Counted from the first letter of the stretch, positions 1-35,189 are shown. The stretch: DNA of 62,000 nt from Cristatella mucedo (GCA_009760855.2 WPIO01000097.1:900001-962000), one strand, 5' to 3'. Notes: generated by a model from the letters alone, not told the origin. Numbers and translations: made by a program.

Positions 1-573
1 TACAATAGTTAGCCCTGGTAGCTGCCAAACACGGTTTCATGAGACGATCATGCTATGTCAACACTGTGCAGCCGAATGGTACTCCGGCGCAATCTCAAGA
101 ACAGAATTGGAGGTAGGGACGCTGCTGCCACTGCCAAGTTCTCAACGTTGGCTTTAGCACAAAAGCCTACACAAAAGCCTATCACCACAGATGTTTTCAT
201 AATAAGCACATGTGTTTACACAGGTAGTTTATAATTTAAGGAACAAGCTATACAAGAATTGAGCACAGCGGCTTGAGTCGCAGCTGTCTTACTCAAAAGG
301 AACCGGCATTCAGAGCTAATGTTCAAGGTGTGTGCTGACGCACATCCCAGTTAGTGAAATAGTTCATCTTATGTAGCAGTGTGCAGTAAAAACAATAACC
401 TTTGCCAATATTAATTATCAGGTCAGGCTGCATGGCTAGCTTAGCTCTCAATGGAAACAAAAAAGAATTAGGTTAGAAAAAATTAGGGTTTAGTAAGACT
501 CTAAGGAAAGATTATGCCCTTTTGCTGTTATCTTTTAGGTTGGCACAGCATCAGAACTGGAAAGTGCAAAGAC

Positions 574-574
574 A

Positions 575-656
<82 letters not shown>
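574..656. repeat. Compound (AT)n-(GT)n microsatellite
   Basis: An AT run (574-590) passes directly into 33 perfect GT repeats (591-656). The histidine/threonine and cysteine/valine ORFs across it are artefacts. Confidence 0.97.
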
Positions 657-659
<3 letters not shown>

Positions 660-770
660 TCATTTGTATAGCGCCCCAAGAGAACTAAATCTCTATTCAA
701 GCGCTTCACATATGCCTCAGGGCTCGAGCCCACGACCTCAGCCAGACCTTAGTCGGGGCGACAATGATAC
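657..770 (-). mobile_element. SINE-like fragment, family 2
   Basis: On the minus strand this contains a B-box-like GTGGGCTCGAGCCC followed by a tail with 'GCGCTTGAATAGAGAT' and 'GGGGCGCTATACAAATG'. The same order of blocks is found at 22780-22925 and 26640-26805 on the plus strand. The microsatellite at 574-656 sits at its 3' end, as is common for SINE tails. Confidence 0.6.
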
Positions 771-2233
771 ATTGAGGCTTTTAGAAAAAAGTATGCTACT
801 AACTCGACAGATAGCAGAAAGCATAACTGCCCGTCTACTTGTTGTTCGATCGAGTACAGTGTGAGTAAGCAACAACAAGAAAATGATGACATGATTCTAG
901 AGTTGGCTTTTTAGGACAAATCCGGAGTTGCATCCAATGTGTGTGGTCATTGGACAAGTACATCAAGGACAGAAAGCAGAGATTAATGGTCAAAAGATAG
1001 TATTGTGGTTTAACTCTCTCCCACATAGACATCTCTACACACTACTGACTAACTAGCAACTGGTCACCTGATTGCACAGCTAAAGCCAAATATTTAGATA
1101 CATATGCCACCAGCTGAATTTGAGCCCACGGCCTCATGGTTTGACAGCCGTGGCTCTCATTACTTTGCCACACTCACACAGACACACGCACACGCACACA
1201 CACCTACATATAGGCTTTCTCGTTAGTACAATCCAGCTACAGCAATAGTGAGTATGATGCATTAAATGCAAACCCCTTCGGCTAGGTGTGCATGCGTATG
1301 AGCCAATAGAAAAACAACAATCAGAAGTGATCACTCAAGCAAAACAATACCCATCACGTGACACTCTCCATCTTGCATAAGACCAAGCGATTCTGTTATC
1401 CATACTCACACACTAAATAAAGTGGCCTGGCTGCTCGAAAGACCTTCTATCGACACTTTAAATGCTACAACCTGTTAAAGGCAAGGCTGGCGAATTGTGG
1501 AGAGCAAATTACACTTTGAATTGAGTAGCCGAGTGGCAGGGCTCGGTTGTCACAATGCCCTCCCCCCTGAGTGCACCTGCCATTTCCTAAATCAGCCACT
1601 GCAAAATCGAGCAGCCACCTCTGCTGGCCGAGGCAGATTATAAGGTGTCACTTGCAGCCTACCTATGTTCGGCTGATTACAAATGGCCAGGAGCAAGCAG
1701 TTTCCTTTCACGTTCGGGAAAGAGACGGGCGGTTTATACCAGACGCTCGGTATTTGAGAAGAAATAGCAGAGTCTGGAGCTGGAGTTTACACCTTCTTGC
1801 TTCATGTGGTGAGCGGATGCTGCAGAGTCAGTCCCGGTGCACGACGTTGCCTGCCTAACTGCCTGGCTGCAGCCGAAACTCTGCAGACGATCAGTCCGAG
1901 GTCTGTCGACCACATTCGTGCATTGCCAGGGGTTTGTCGCTCATACGCTCATAGCTCTGGTGCGTGCCACGCTCGACTTATGCTCAGCTTCACTTGAGCA
2001 ACTTCTGCACACCAGTGCCACCTTGCTGCAAGCTCGGAGCTCGGACTCATTTCGTTTTACCTCTCAGACACGAGTACAAAACTCGGACTAAGCGTGTGCT
2101 GCCTACAAACTTCAGTCAACTCCGAAGGTACCAGCACACTTTACGTGGGTGCCGTTATGTCGTTGCAATCGCTACACTCTGCCCAAGTAGATGGGCTGTG
2201 CCTGAAAGGCCGGAAGCTATAGAGGTCACACTA

Positions 2234-2570
2234 GTAATGTAATGTAATGTATCTCCTTCTGTAACTCCACAAAGTCATAAAGACTATGAGGGTGTTACAC
2301 AGGAGAGTTTTGTATAGTGCACTCACAGCCTAAGCGGCTTTCGGTACGCATTCGGTAGCCAATAGACTTCGTCTCATGCAACAAAGAGAAAGTGGGAAGC
2401 ATAGCAGAGTCAGGAGAGCAGTTGAGGTAGTGAGTAGCATGGAAGTAGCAGCTCAGGATCGCCGAAAAGGATGAGCCATAGTCGGCAGCAGGATAGTAGT
2501 TGTCGTTGCGCCAGAATTGTGGAAGCGAGTTCTACAGTCTAGGATCTGCAGAGCTAAAGCTTCTTGTTAG
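2234..2570 (-). mobile_element. Non-LTR retrotransposon 3' end, family A (CR1/L2-like)
   Basis: Minus-strand copy of a 3' UTR that recurs at 28855, 31238, 46402, 53478 and 56784. It has the block reading 'GGCTACCGAATGCGTACCGA', then 'AAAACTCTCCTG', and ends in ACGGAGATACATTACATTACATTA. The repeated TTACA terminus is the usual short-tandem 3' end of CR1/L2-type elements. It lies 118 bp from DNAH exon 2. Confidence 0.8.
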
Positions 2571-2687
2571 CTAAAAGGGTAACTTACAACGGCTCCATTT
2601 CACAGTTCTCTCCTGACGAGTTTCTCCCGTTTCGTGCCAATACCAAGACATCGGACCGCAAACGTTGGCAGGGCCTGGCATGCCTAC

Positions 2688-6926
<4,239 letters not shown>

Positions 6927-9479
6927 GTTGAGCTGGCTTTGCTGCGTCCTTGCATAGGGTACGTGCTGCGGTGGCGGGTGGTGGCGGCGGCTATGCGGCG
7001 CCTATGCGGCTAGGGATCTCGCCCCATCCGGAACGCCGGGAGACCACGCATACGCCATACCGCTGCTCAGTTTACGAGTTTCTATGCCAGCGGTTCTCTT
7101 CCGGTAATTAGCATGACAAAGCGGTCCGCCGCATGCCGGGACCGTTCGGTGCGCTTCCGCTGGCGCCTCGCGACGGGACGCACACTCCGGCTGCCCCGGC
7201 GGACCCGCTTGCGCAAATAACCACGGATTATATTGACTTAGTTGCACTCGGCAAGCGAAAGCGTCGTCCGTAATCCCCCTTTGACAGCTCGCGCGGTCCC
7301 GTAATCCTCCTTGGACCAGCCGCGCGGTCAAGGTGGCAGGCAGGGACTTCCGTCGTCATGCCGCGCCGACCGCGCAATAAGAGGCGGCAGCCGAATATCG
7401 GGTGTCAGCGTGGTCCTCCCCGCTACGCTAGCGACTGGGTGACCAACCGGATGCAGCGCGCAGAAATTAACGCTGCTATAGCATTGCTGGGCAGACCACA
7501 AATGACACCGCAGCAAGGGTGTCATCGCGAGCTGCTACGCCGGTCTTGTTATGAGCGCCAACTCTCCGCACGAGACAATTACGTTGGATACAAGCGTGAC
7601 TCCTCATCGCGTGACACGTCAAGATACCCGCCGTCGGACGGTTCCGCCGCGCTGCGTCTTCAAGCGGTCCCGCCGCGCGGCTGGAGCGACGCGCGAGATT
7701 TTTTTCGAACCGGCATTTGTAACGCACGCATCCGGTCAACTGAGAGCGCCCATTTGTAGTAGACATGCCCGCCGCAGCCACCACGCGGCCATCGGAGCTT
7801 TTCCGCGAGGTCGTGCGACGCGCTCTGGCGCTGTGCAAGGAGGGTGCGGGTCACCTGCACGTTTTCACTGCCGCCCTGTGGGACGGGTCGGAGGGGCGTG
7901 TCTGTGAGGCTGCTCGATACCGACCCCGGATTGAAGAGAGGTTCGCTTACTAAGACGCCGCAAATAGAAGCCAAGCCGACCGTAGAAATCGAGCGCTTTA
8001 TTTAGACGAAGTGAGCCGCCGCCAACGCCGCTAAATTCAGCCGCCCGGGGAGGGAGAGGTGCGTGGGCGTAACGCTCTCCGCTCGCTCGTCATGACGCTG
8101 GAGAACGAAGGAGAAACGAACTGGGAAAGTTGGAATGCGCGACCCGCGCCCAAGTCCGCACCGACGGCATATGACGAGTCGGCTGCACGATGTGGTCGGT
8201 CGGCTTCGATCCCTGTCGTAGTTCGAGTGCATGCCACCTCCTCTGATGAGCCGCTGGCGAACAGCTGTTAGGAGCATCGCCGGCGGTGCAAAGCTGTGGT
8301 CCGCCTGTGACGTGGCTTGGACAGGTCAGTAACCCTGAACAGATGGTGGATTCACCATCAGGGTCGGCCAAGGCACAGCCGTGGGCGAGGAGCGGGAGTC
8401 GAGTGGGAGAAGGGAGCTGTGCGTCCTTCGGCTTCGTGCGTCTTGCAATAAACTGTCGGCGTTCATGGGCTGGCTCTCTGATGTGCGAACCAAACTACAC
8501 CTGTGAAGAGGAGCTTTTTCATTGGCTATTTTTCATGTGGACTTCCCTTTTCAATACTATACCTCCCAGCAGACTGCCGAGCAGTAAGGCGTGGTACAGG
8601 TACGTTCCGTATGCAGAAGATTATTCCGAAGCTATTTTTCATCTCCTATTTTCGGTCTCCATACTTTAGCGTTAAGTTGAACCGCACCGCCAATGCCCCA
8701 CCCTCTTCGATACCCCACACCCCTTATATCACACACCCCGATATACCATAACCCCCTATACCTCACCCCCCCCCGAAACCCCCTCCCCCGGCTTGCAGAT
8801 TGGTTAAGGTGCCGCTGGCTGCAGCAGCCCGCCGAGCTCCGCTGTGTAAGAGTCGCGGGCAGTCAGCGGCTGGTAGAGCCATGAGCAGCTGGGACGACTC
8901 CGAGAGGGATTCGGCCCCGAGGAAGGCTTGGGAGCGACGCTTGCGACTGCATTGCTTTGCTTGCGTGCTTTTGGGCAGAAAACGCGGTTTCCTTCTGAGC
9001 ATGCATTCACCTCCGCCGAAGCTTGGACCGGCCGGTGGTGGAATGGGAAGCGGGACTCGAGTGCGGCAGGCGCACTGCACCCGACTGCACGCTACGGCCG
9101 CTAGAAGCCGCTGCCGAAGCTAAGAGCTGACAGCCTCCTAACACTTCGAGCGAACAGATCGCTCTTTTCATTCGTGAGTGCTAAAATCATTAAGGAAATC
9201 GATGGGTCAACATTCGATCTCCGGATGAGACCGACGGATGGCGGTTGCTGGACTTGGGGAGGCGTATTCAAGTAGCCATTCGCAGCTGCTTGAAATTGCC
9301 TTGCTGTGTTTCGAGCTCGCCGTGGGAAGCTCGAGCGCTGCCTTTTGCCGTCGAATCGTCTTTTGCGAGTACGAATAAAAAAAAGTACTTCTGCGCGCTT
9401 TGCACGCGTGCCTAGCGCTACCGTTGATGCAGCGGACCGTTGATGCACGACTTTGTCTCGATGCTCCTCGAGCCCGCGC
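6927..9479. promoter_or_regulatory. CpG-rich block upstream of the dynein heavy chain
   Basis: CG dinucleotides are dense from roughly 6950 to 8480 and again at 8800-9480, against AT-rich surroundings. It sits directly upstream of the first DNAH coding exon and is the likely promoter region. Several long ORFs overlap here on both strands (for example 7358-7759 plus and 7476-7838 minus). That is expected in GC-rich DNA, and none resembles a known family. An LTR-like segment occupies 8217-8510. Confidence 0.5.
8217..8510 (+). mobile_element. LTR-like repeat, diverged copy
   Basis: Shares an ordered set of blocks with 18326-18580: GTTCGAGTGCATGCC, CTCCTCTGATGAGCC, GTGACGTGGCTTGGACAGG, GCAATAAACTGTCGGCGTT and GGCTGGCTCTCTGATGTGCG. 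An AATAAA followed by a short conserved tail ending near ACA suits an LTR R-U5 region. No partner LTR or target-site duplication was seen. Confidence 0.5.
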
Positions 9480-10815
9480 ATTTCCCAACGTCACGGTCTC
9501 GTTGGATCTACCAGCCACGTTTGACACTATTGATACTAATATCCTACTTGAACAATTGAGAACAACGATCAGCTGGCAATTGAGGCTCTGGGGTGGTTTG
9601 AATAGTACTTGTGCGATCGTGTTCAATCCGTGTCGCGTTGGGGCTCGAGTCTCACCCAACAGACCAGTCACCCGAAGTTGCCCAGTGGTCCTTTCTCGGT
9701 TCTTTGCGGTTCTCCATTATTATAACTCGCCTCTCGGAAGACTAAACGCTGATAGAACCGACCTCCTACTCATCGGACACCTCAATGATGCCCACCGACG
9801 AGGTGACTCTGCTCTTTAAATTGGTGACACTATAGTTCTACAATAGTCATGCTCTCGGAATTCATGTGTCCTCAATAATATATGCTGAAAGCTTAAAAGG
9901 TTCATTAATTAGACCTCCTCCGAAGCTATCCATCACCTTCGATCCCTGTCTCAATTTAGGGACTGTCTCTACTGCTATGACTGGCTAACAACCTTATTAG
10001 CTCATTGGTTCTGGACAGGCTATATAATTGAAGCTTATTTTGGCTGGGCAACCGAAAGAAGCCACCATGCCACTGCAGCTGGTGGTGAATATGGCTACAA
10101 AGCTAGTAAAAAAAATTGAGGTTCAGCCACGTGTCTGCTTTACTGAAGGAACTAATTTGGCTGCTGGTCGATCAACGAATACAGGGCGAAATTCTTACGA
10201 TGATCCACAAGCCCACCTTCGCTTGGCTCCTTTATACCTAGCAGAATTGTTGCACCGGTTTTAGCTTCCCCGTGCCACCAGATCCTCTTTCAACAACAAA
10301 TTAGTTGTTCCTTTCTTTCACTTAGAGACTGTTGGCGACAGAAGCCTGTGGAATTCTCGTTTACAGTTCTTATGCAACGACATCTACTCGCCGCGATGGC
10401 ACACTAGGTAAGGCGATTTCTTTTCACGATCTCGGTCTCGAAGTCGTGGGTTCGAATCCGGAAGTGGGTGGTTCTTTTCACCTCGGCAAGCAGTGGTGAT
10501 AGCTGTAAAGGCTCTCCTGTCGCTATGCAAAAGAGGCTATTAAATTAGCTGCTAGTTTTCCAGCTGCCGACTGTGGAACATTTTTCAAGCCGTCCTAAGT
10601 CGCTAGTTCCATGCTACTCACTTCCCCGGCTTCTCCCCCGACTCAGCTATGCTTCTCGATTTCTCTCTGTGGCCTGAGGTGAAGCCTGTTGACTGCCGCC
10701 TTCGAACCAAAAATCTATTAGGCTTCGAGTGTGCAAGAGAAAACTATCCAGCGTATAACCCACTTAGCCCTCGTGGCTTCACGGAGGGACAGGCAGAGAT
10801 GCATTGCATTACATC
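9480..10815 (+). mobile_element. Decayed CR1/L2-like non-LTR retrotransposon, family A
   Basis: Reverse-transcriptase landmarks appear in broken frames. LDLPATFDTIDTNILLEQL (about 9500-9556) is the RT 'DLSAAFDTVDH' region. A 'YYNSPLG' block follows near 9720. PLYLAELLHRF at about 10228-10261 is the 'PSYLAELL' C-terminal block. The 3' end carries the shared family A blocks and ends in GCATTGCATTACATCACA. A SINE interrupts it at 10391-10558. It is inactive: multiple stops and frameshifts. Confidence 0.75.
10391..10558 (+). mobile_element. tRNA-derived SINE, family 1 (near full length)
   Basis: A-box-like GATGGCACACTAGGTAAGG and a canonical B box GTGGGTTCGAATCCGG are spaced as in a tRNA promoter. 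Then come 'GTGATAGCTGTAAAGGCTC' and a tail 'AGAGGCTATTAAATTAGCT'. It is inserted in the family A element, whose sequence resumes at about 10561. Confidence 0.8.
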
Positions 10816-11439
10816 ACAGGGAAAACATCCAGCCTGGTCCCTTCAGTAGACCGAACATGATGTCGATTAAAAAAGGGCGTAAGCATAATGAACGACCTTA
10901 ATCATTTTATTAACTGTTGCCGCTCATTCGCCGGAGCTAACTTATGATGACATGCTTAGATTGTTTACATCCTTGCATAGCTATTCAGGTCCATGGCCAG
11001 GAATTTAGCCCACTCTCTATCCACCGGAAAGCGACCCGGAAATGGCGGTGGAGAGCTTAAGGTTCGATTTCCAGAGGGGTTCATATTCTTTGGGAGAAAC
11101 TATCATTGTTTAATTTGAAACGCTAAAGAAGCTATTTTTAAATAGATCTACTTAGGTCAATAAGGTAGCATGTTCTATAGGCTCACAACTTCACGATCCA
11201 AACATATATATAATATTAATTAGGGACATGCTTTGCTTCCCATTTACTTAGTTAACTAGGACTAGATGATTATATTGACCATGCACTTTCCTTGAATACT
11301 GATTGCATCAGCTGAGCTAAGTAGCTAACTTCGACAGACAAACAACGACAACCGGTTGACTCTTAACATGTCTGTCAAAGCAGCCACACTCTATCATACT
11401 GAAGCAGTTTGTCACAGTAAGCTCTTCGTAAGCTTCTAC
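10816..11439. other. Intergenic stretch without a recognised feature
   Basis: AT-rich sequence with no supported exon. A GGTTCGATTTCC at about 11061 resembles a B box but has no convincing A box or tRNA fold around it. Confidence 0.4.
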
Positions 11440-12400
11440 GACCGAGGTCAACGGTGCTCCGTGCAAGTGACTGACACCACTGACGGAAGCCACGATGGAG
11501 GCCATCGAGTGGCTGCCCAGGCGACGAGCGACCAGCACTAGGTGTCATATTCCAAAGCGACCTCTCGTTAGACGACCATATCAGCTCCACAGTCAAATCT
11601 GCCTATTTTCAGCTTCATAACATTGCTAAAATTCGGGCTTGTAGATTTAGATAAGGATACCACGTCCAAGTTGGTCCATGCATTCGTGACATTTCGTCTC
11701 GACTTCTGCAACTCACTGCTTACAGGCCTACCAGCATGTGCGATCAGGCGATTGCAGCTGGTGCAAAACTCTGCAGTTAGGCTTGCCTGTCGTAAGCGTC
11801 GCAGTTGCCACATTACTCCACTTCTCGCCGACCTGCACTGGCTACCAGTCAAGCAACGGATTGACTTCAAGGTTTTGTCGCTCACTTTTAGGTCCCTTCA
11901 TTCTATGGCTCCAGCCTATCTCTCCGATATAATCCCCCATCAGGCCAAGCATCGTACCACCCGCTTTTCGGAATCCAACAGTCTACAAATACCTCGTACA
12001 AACCTGAAATCCTTTGGAGATCGTGCATTTAGTTCGTATGCTCCCAAAGCCTGGAACTCCCTCCCGACCTGCGTCAGAACATCCCCTAACCTGATCACAT
12101 TTAAAAGAAACTTAAAAACACCTATTTAGGACAACATTTAGTGGGTCCCTGTGATTTGTCCTTCATGTGCTTATGCGTGCTGACACTGTGCATGCTGCCA
12201 GTAACCACATTTGCATGCTGACCCTGTGCATGTCACCCCTAACCATATTACTCATTTGTTTGTTTTTTAAGCATGATTTTACTTACCGTTCAATTGCATT
12301 TCCCTATTTCCCTTTGCAGCAAATGTAAAGCGCCTAGAAAGAGATTAGGTTCTCTGAGGGCGCTTTATCAAGTGCATTATTAATATTATTATTATTATAG
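11440..12400 (+). mobile_element. CR1/L2-like retrotransposon C-terminal RT and 3' end, family B
   Basis: A 168-codon open frame (11623-12129) is the C-terminal part of a non-LTR RT protein. It shows LDFCNSLLTGLPACAIRRLQ, LLADLHWLPVKQRIDFK, APAYLSDII and FGDRAFSSYAPKAWNSLP, the usual end of CR1/L2/RTE-like ORF2. Upstream, a second frame carries GVIFQSDLSLDDHISS (near 11540). The 3' UTR ends 'AAGCGCCTAGAAAGAGATTA', 'GGGCGCTTTATCAAGTGC' and an ATT repeat at 12380-12400. It is 5' truncated and frame-broken. Confidence 0.85.
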
Positions 12401-12404
12401 GTGT

Positions 12405-12680
12405 CGTGCGAGCAACGGATGCCACTACTCCTCTGCATTCCTGAGAAGGTATACACCCAAAGCAATGCTGACTCTGCGAAGTGATTAGCTCTAAAACCAG
12501 ACTGGAACTTGCTTGGTCTGAAGCTTCAATGTAAGAGTTGATCTGGTCTGCCACTATTCATTTGAGTGCCTTCGATAGGAACGATAAGATCGGGCGAAAG
12601 TTGCAAACGTTTTTCTGGTCTCGTGTCGACTTCTTAACGATTAGCCTACCAACAGCCTCTTTGAAGGATGCAAGGGCAAG
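12405..12680 (-). mobile_element. RT-domain fragment of a CR1/L2-like element, minus strand
   Basis: Read on the minus strand it gives STRDQKNVCNFRPILSFLSKA and VADQINSYIEASDQASS. This matches the 'NYRPISNLSFLSKVLEKVV..QL..YL' block of non-LTR RTs. It abuts the 3' end of the plus-strand family B copy. Confidence 0.65.
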
Positions 12681-13714
12681 GCCCCAAGGCTAAGGACACA
12701 TGTGTACATGTATTTATTATGCTAGCTATGCAGTACAGCAGCCAATCTAGGCATCATGACCTTTCAGATTAATAATTTGACCACTTAATATTCTCGCTCT
12801 ACTTTCTACTAGACAAAACAAATACAGGTAGGGAGCACGGTAGTGTCAACCAGTATCTGTCACTTCATTTATTTAAAAAAACACTGCTTTACATTCATAA
12901 GGCAAAAAGAGCACACTGCATCCGACGTGCGAATTGCAAACGTAAATTCCAGACCTACTGTGTGCCCAAGTAGTAGTAGCACAGTCTTCACGCAGGTAGA
13001 TTACTTCAGAAACACGAAACACAGGTCAATTATTAGGCACGATCTTTACGTGGAAAAGATCTGAAGGAATCGCAATTACGTATATAAAAATAGATCGAAT
13101 TGCACATACAAGCATGGTCAATGGGGGATGTATACTAGCGACATTACATGGGCATAGAGAGGAAATCTGAGAAGGCTCTCAACGGGCTGCTCGTGTAATG
13201 CAACTCTTATCCGCCAAGCCAGAAATATTGAGATGCCGATTTTCTAAGTTGCAGCAGTAGCACCAATTCGCCTTTGTCCGAAGAACGGAACTACAAAGGT
13301 CGAGCACAATATCGGACAGTGAGGAGTAACCACAACAGATTTTTAAAATGCTGCAATAAAGTAAGTCTCCTATAAATAATCTCCATAACTTCATAGCTTT
13401 AGTTCTATCGCACTGCCACACATCGCACTGCCCGATTGCCAATGAACCAATACTTGTAAGTAATGTCAATGAACCAATATTTGTAAGCTCTCCAACCCAA
13501 CAAAGTTTGTTATGATAAAAGCCCGCATGGGCGAGAAGAGGCAGTTGACAGTGACATGGATGAAGGACGACAAATTAACGTCTGCTGAATGAACTACCAG
13601 ACCCAGCATCTTTTCTGCAAACGCACTTATGGACAGCGAATTGCGGGTTGCTTTACCTTACAATTTACAACCTTGCTAGTTAAGAAATCAGCACCAAAAG
13701 AGGACATAGTGAAG
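12681..13714. other. Intergenic stretch, nothing supported
   Basis: No exon, RNA gene or clear repeat recognised. ORFs are short and without family resemblance. Confidence 0.4.
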
Positions 13715-13850
13715 AAGCAGAACACTCAGTCCGAGGTCGTGGGTTCGAATCCTGCTTTGGGCAATCCTTTATTGCTACTGCAAGCGGTAGTGATAGCCGT
13801 CAAGGCTCTTCTGTAGCTAAAAAAAGAGGCTGTTAAATCAGTTAGTATTT
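13715..13850 (+). mobile_element. tRNA-derived SINE, family 1 (5' truncated)
   Basis: Starts in the B-box half (GAGGTCGTGGGTTCGAATCC), then 'CAAGCGGTAGTGATAGCCGT' and tail 'AGAGGCTGTTAAATCAG'. Confidence 0.8.
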
Positions 13851-14829
13851 ATTGTGAACGAGAAATTTCGATTACTTAAACCCTTGGATTACACAGTCAA
13901 TATATCAAATGCTGTTAATAACAAAAGAAAAGCCTTTTGGTGGCCACCGAATATTAGATGCTAGACCACAAAATACAAGTAAGGAAAGTCTTACCATCGG
14001 TTTGACACTTTCGGCCATGCCAATACTTGAAAGATTAACTAGGCCAATCGCCCCGATTTTCCCGAGGGTTAATCGCTGATCTCAGCTGATCGGCATTTTA
14101 TAGGGCAGGGAGGTCATAGCCATAGTCTCATGTTTGCTCAGGTGACTTTTACATGCAACAGGTTGGGCACTATTCTATTTGTTCAAACTTCTGACGAAAA
14201 GGAAATGAAATGAGCTAGCTGATTGAGTGCCAAGATGGTGCTGACCACTTACTATTGGAAGAATAGCTGCAAAGACAGTGCAATGAGGCACACCCACAAT
14301 CTTTGTGCTTATAATATCAGTTGCAGCTACCCCACAGAAAAGGTCTTGTGGCAGTAGCAAGGCCAGACTTACAATCCTTTTTAATAATTTAGTCTTCTTA
14401 GCTCACATATTTGTGGACATAACTTGTTCTAACGTGGAATAGTCGACGGCGGTGAGCTTTCTCGATGAGAGCTACTGCTCCCATGCTTCGACGGTTAATA
14501 GTATTGCAGGATACTTTATGAACATTATTCACAACCAGTCATGGAATTAATTTTTGTGCAATTAGCAGCAGATATTCGTAACATGTTCGCTACCACAACT
14601 AATCACAAGTGGGTGACCTAATGCCAGGCCCTCGACTATCAGGATTAGAAAGGGCAGGCGGTTATGGCCCAAGGGAGAAGGCCTTAGGGGGCCAAATGGT
14701 GCACTACACTAGGATAGGACCCGAACAAGGAGGGGCAGAGCACCACAGCTTCCCTAACTTCCGGGCTCTGCTCCTTCACTGCACAGTCAGAGATACCCGA
14801 CAGCTTCTCCATTACGAGGCAATCGGTAG

Positions 14830-15200
14830 GTTGTTATGGGGAATAAAGGGACCTAAAAGTGAGTGACGAAACCTTGAAGTCGTATGCTACTTGATGCGGA
14901 GCCAGGGCAGATCGATAGGAAGTGGTGTCGTTATGCAACTTCGACGTTCACAAAAGAAAACCCTAGGTATTGAGTCTTGCACCGACTACAAGTTCGTCAT
15001 TGCACAGGCCGGAAGATCGGCAAGCGGTGGGTTACCGAAGTTGAGATGGGATGTCACAAATGCACGGATCAACTTGGATGTTGTTGCATCTCTGTCTATA
15101 CAGACCCAAACTTTTTAAATGTTACGTAGCTGAAAGAAGGCAGACTTAACTTTGTAGTTAATGTGGAAGGCAGACTTGTCTGCGCAGCAAATGTATTCGT
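14830..15200 (-). mobile_element. CR1/L2-like RT fragment, family B
   Basis: On the minus strand it shows broken pieces of the same protein seen at 11623-12129: the 'DKDxTSKLxHAFVT' block, 'LLADLPACA' and 'FCERRSC'. Frameshifts are present. Confidence 0.65.
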
Positions 15201-15833
15201 CTAGTGGAAGATCGCTTTAGAACAGGACATCTAGATTGCAAGCAGATGCTAAAGATAATGTGCTGGGTAGGCCCATTTTTAGTGTTAAGTTTTCTTATTT
15301 CTGAGTAATCTAGGTTGCCCATACTTAGGAAGTTGGTGTTTTTCATCATTCCAAGTGCAAATGCAAGCAATAGACACACTCCCAGCTGTAATAGGCTGGC
15401 TCATGCCAGGTCAGCCATGTTCAGAGCTTCTTACCGACATGCTCAAAAACCCGTCTGTCACACTCAGCTACGACTCAGGTGCTTGATTTAGTACTGCCAA
15501 ATCAGTTTCGTGAGCTTTTTTGTGGCGAGGAAAAAATGTACACGCGCGTCAACAGCCGGAGGTTTAAAACAAAACACCGAGAAGATTCGCGGAGCAAAAA
15601 AGTAGAGACAGCCGAAATGGAGAAAGGGCTGCGAAAGAGGGGCAAGCAACAAAGGGATAAGCAACACGAGAGACCGGAGAGCTGACCGTGGGGGATACTA
15701 AAAGCTGCGAGACGCATTAGTAGCGACGAGAGAGCTCGGCAGCGACTGGCTGTTGGGTGCAAGGACAGCACGGACGGGGGGGGGGGGCAACAAAAGCGAT
15801 ACGGGGCTAAGCCAGTCGAGCGAGCATTCTCAC

Positions 15834-34691
<18,858 letters not shown>

Positions 34692-35189
34692 TTCGCCGCC
34701 GCCTACTGGCCACTCACTGGCTCAGATTCGATGAACGAAAGCGGGCAGGCAGGTAGGAATAGAACGTCGCGTCGCGCCGAGCCCGCGCACCGGGTCTAGC
34801 AAGGCTCGCCTGCTGCTGTGCGCCCTCCGTTATCGGCGATATCCGGATACACAGCTCTGGCGGGTGCGGGCGGGGTCAGTGTCATGATGTCATCAGGACG
34901 TGCCTCCTTCTCGTCACTGGGTCGTAGCCATCTGCCAATGCACTACACGGCAACGGTCGCTAGCACCTGAATAATCAATTCGCTCGCCTGTTTTTTGATT
35001 AAAAATCATTTAAAAAGAAATTTCGGAATCTAGGGCATACAGCGCGCCTACACTTCGGCCGGCGCGGCGGCGCGCGTTTACTGGTCCGCCGGAGGCGCCG
35101 TCGCTGCCAGGCGACCGCGGGGATATCGCCCTCTTCCGCGCAGACCCGGCGCCTCGCGTTCGGCAGCAGAAGGGGCAGGAGGGGAAAAA
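34692..35189. promoter_or_regulatory. Bidirectional CpG-rich promoter between NDRG and ODAD4
   Basis: 498 bp separate the two divergent start codons. CG density is high at 34400-34800 and 35040-35900. Visible elements include a CCAAT at 34935-34939, a CRE/AP-1-like TGATGTCATCA near 34886 and a GGCAAC (RFX X-box half-site) at 34949-34954. No TATA box is well placed. The factor assignments are inference. Confidence 0.65.

Larger units (their letters stand above)
1..2233. other. Left-edge non-coding stretch, probably dynein heavy-chain intron
   Basis: No exon was recognised here on either strand. It lies downstream (minus strand) of DNAH exon 2, whose donor is intact, so it is most simply intron 2 of that gene. 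It holds an AT/GT microsatellite, a SINE-like fragment, a short CA-rich run near 1175-1203 and a moderately GC-rich segment (about 1550-2200) whose ORFs match no family I know. I looked for the next dynein tail exon, which in DNAH5 begins shortly after the EVEDxILEGxQ motif, and did not find it. Confidence 0.5.

Noticed and set aside
514-864. 116-codon plus-strand ORF rich in Cys-Val
   Set aside because: Produced by the GT microsatellite and a SINE fragment; no coding evidence.
8037-8237. Minus-strand frame ending VMTSERRALRPRTSPSPGG with an AATAAA close behind, considered as the NDRG tail
   Set aside because: No acceptor with the required phase 1, and part of the frame lies in an LTR-like repeat.
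11030-11075. Possible tRNA gene (GGTTCGATTTCC box)
   Set aside because: No A box or cloverleaf could be made around it.
11375-11596. Minus-strand ORF containing Met-Thr, considered as the NDRG tail
   Set aside because: It is antisense to a plus-strand RT segment (GVIFQSDLSLDDHISS).
13990-14031. Small minus-strand exon-like segment with a CAAG acceptor and GTAAGA donor
   Set aside because: Phase can be made to fit NDRG, but the peptide has no resemblance to the family tail.
35099-35115. Palindromic GTCGC...GCGAC, considered as an RFX X-box
   Set aside because: The half-site spacing does not fit the GTTGCC-N-GGCAAC pattern.
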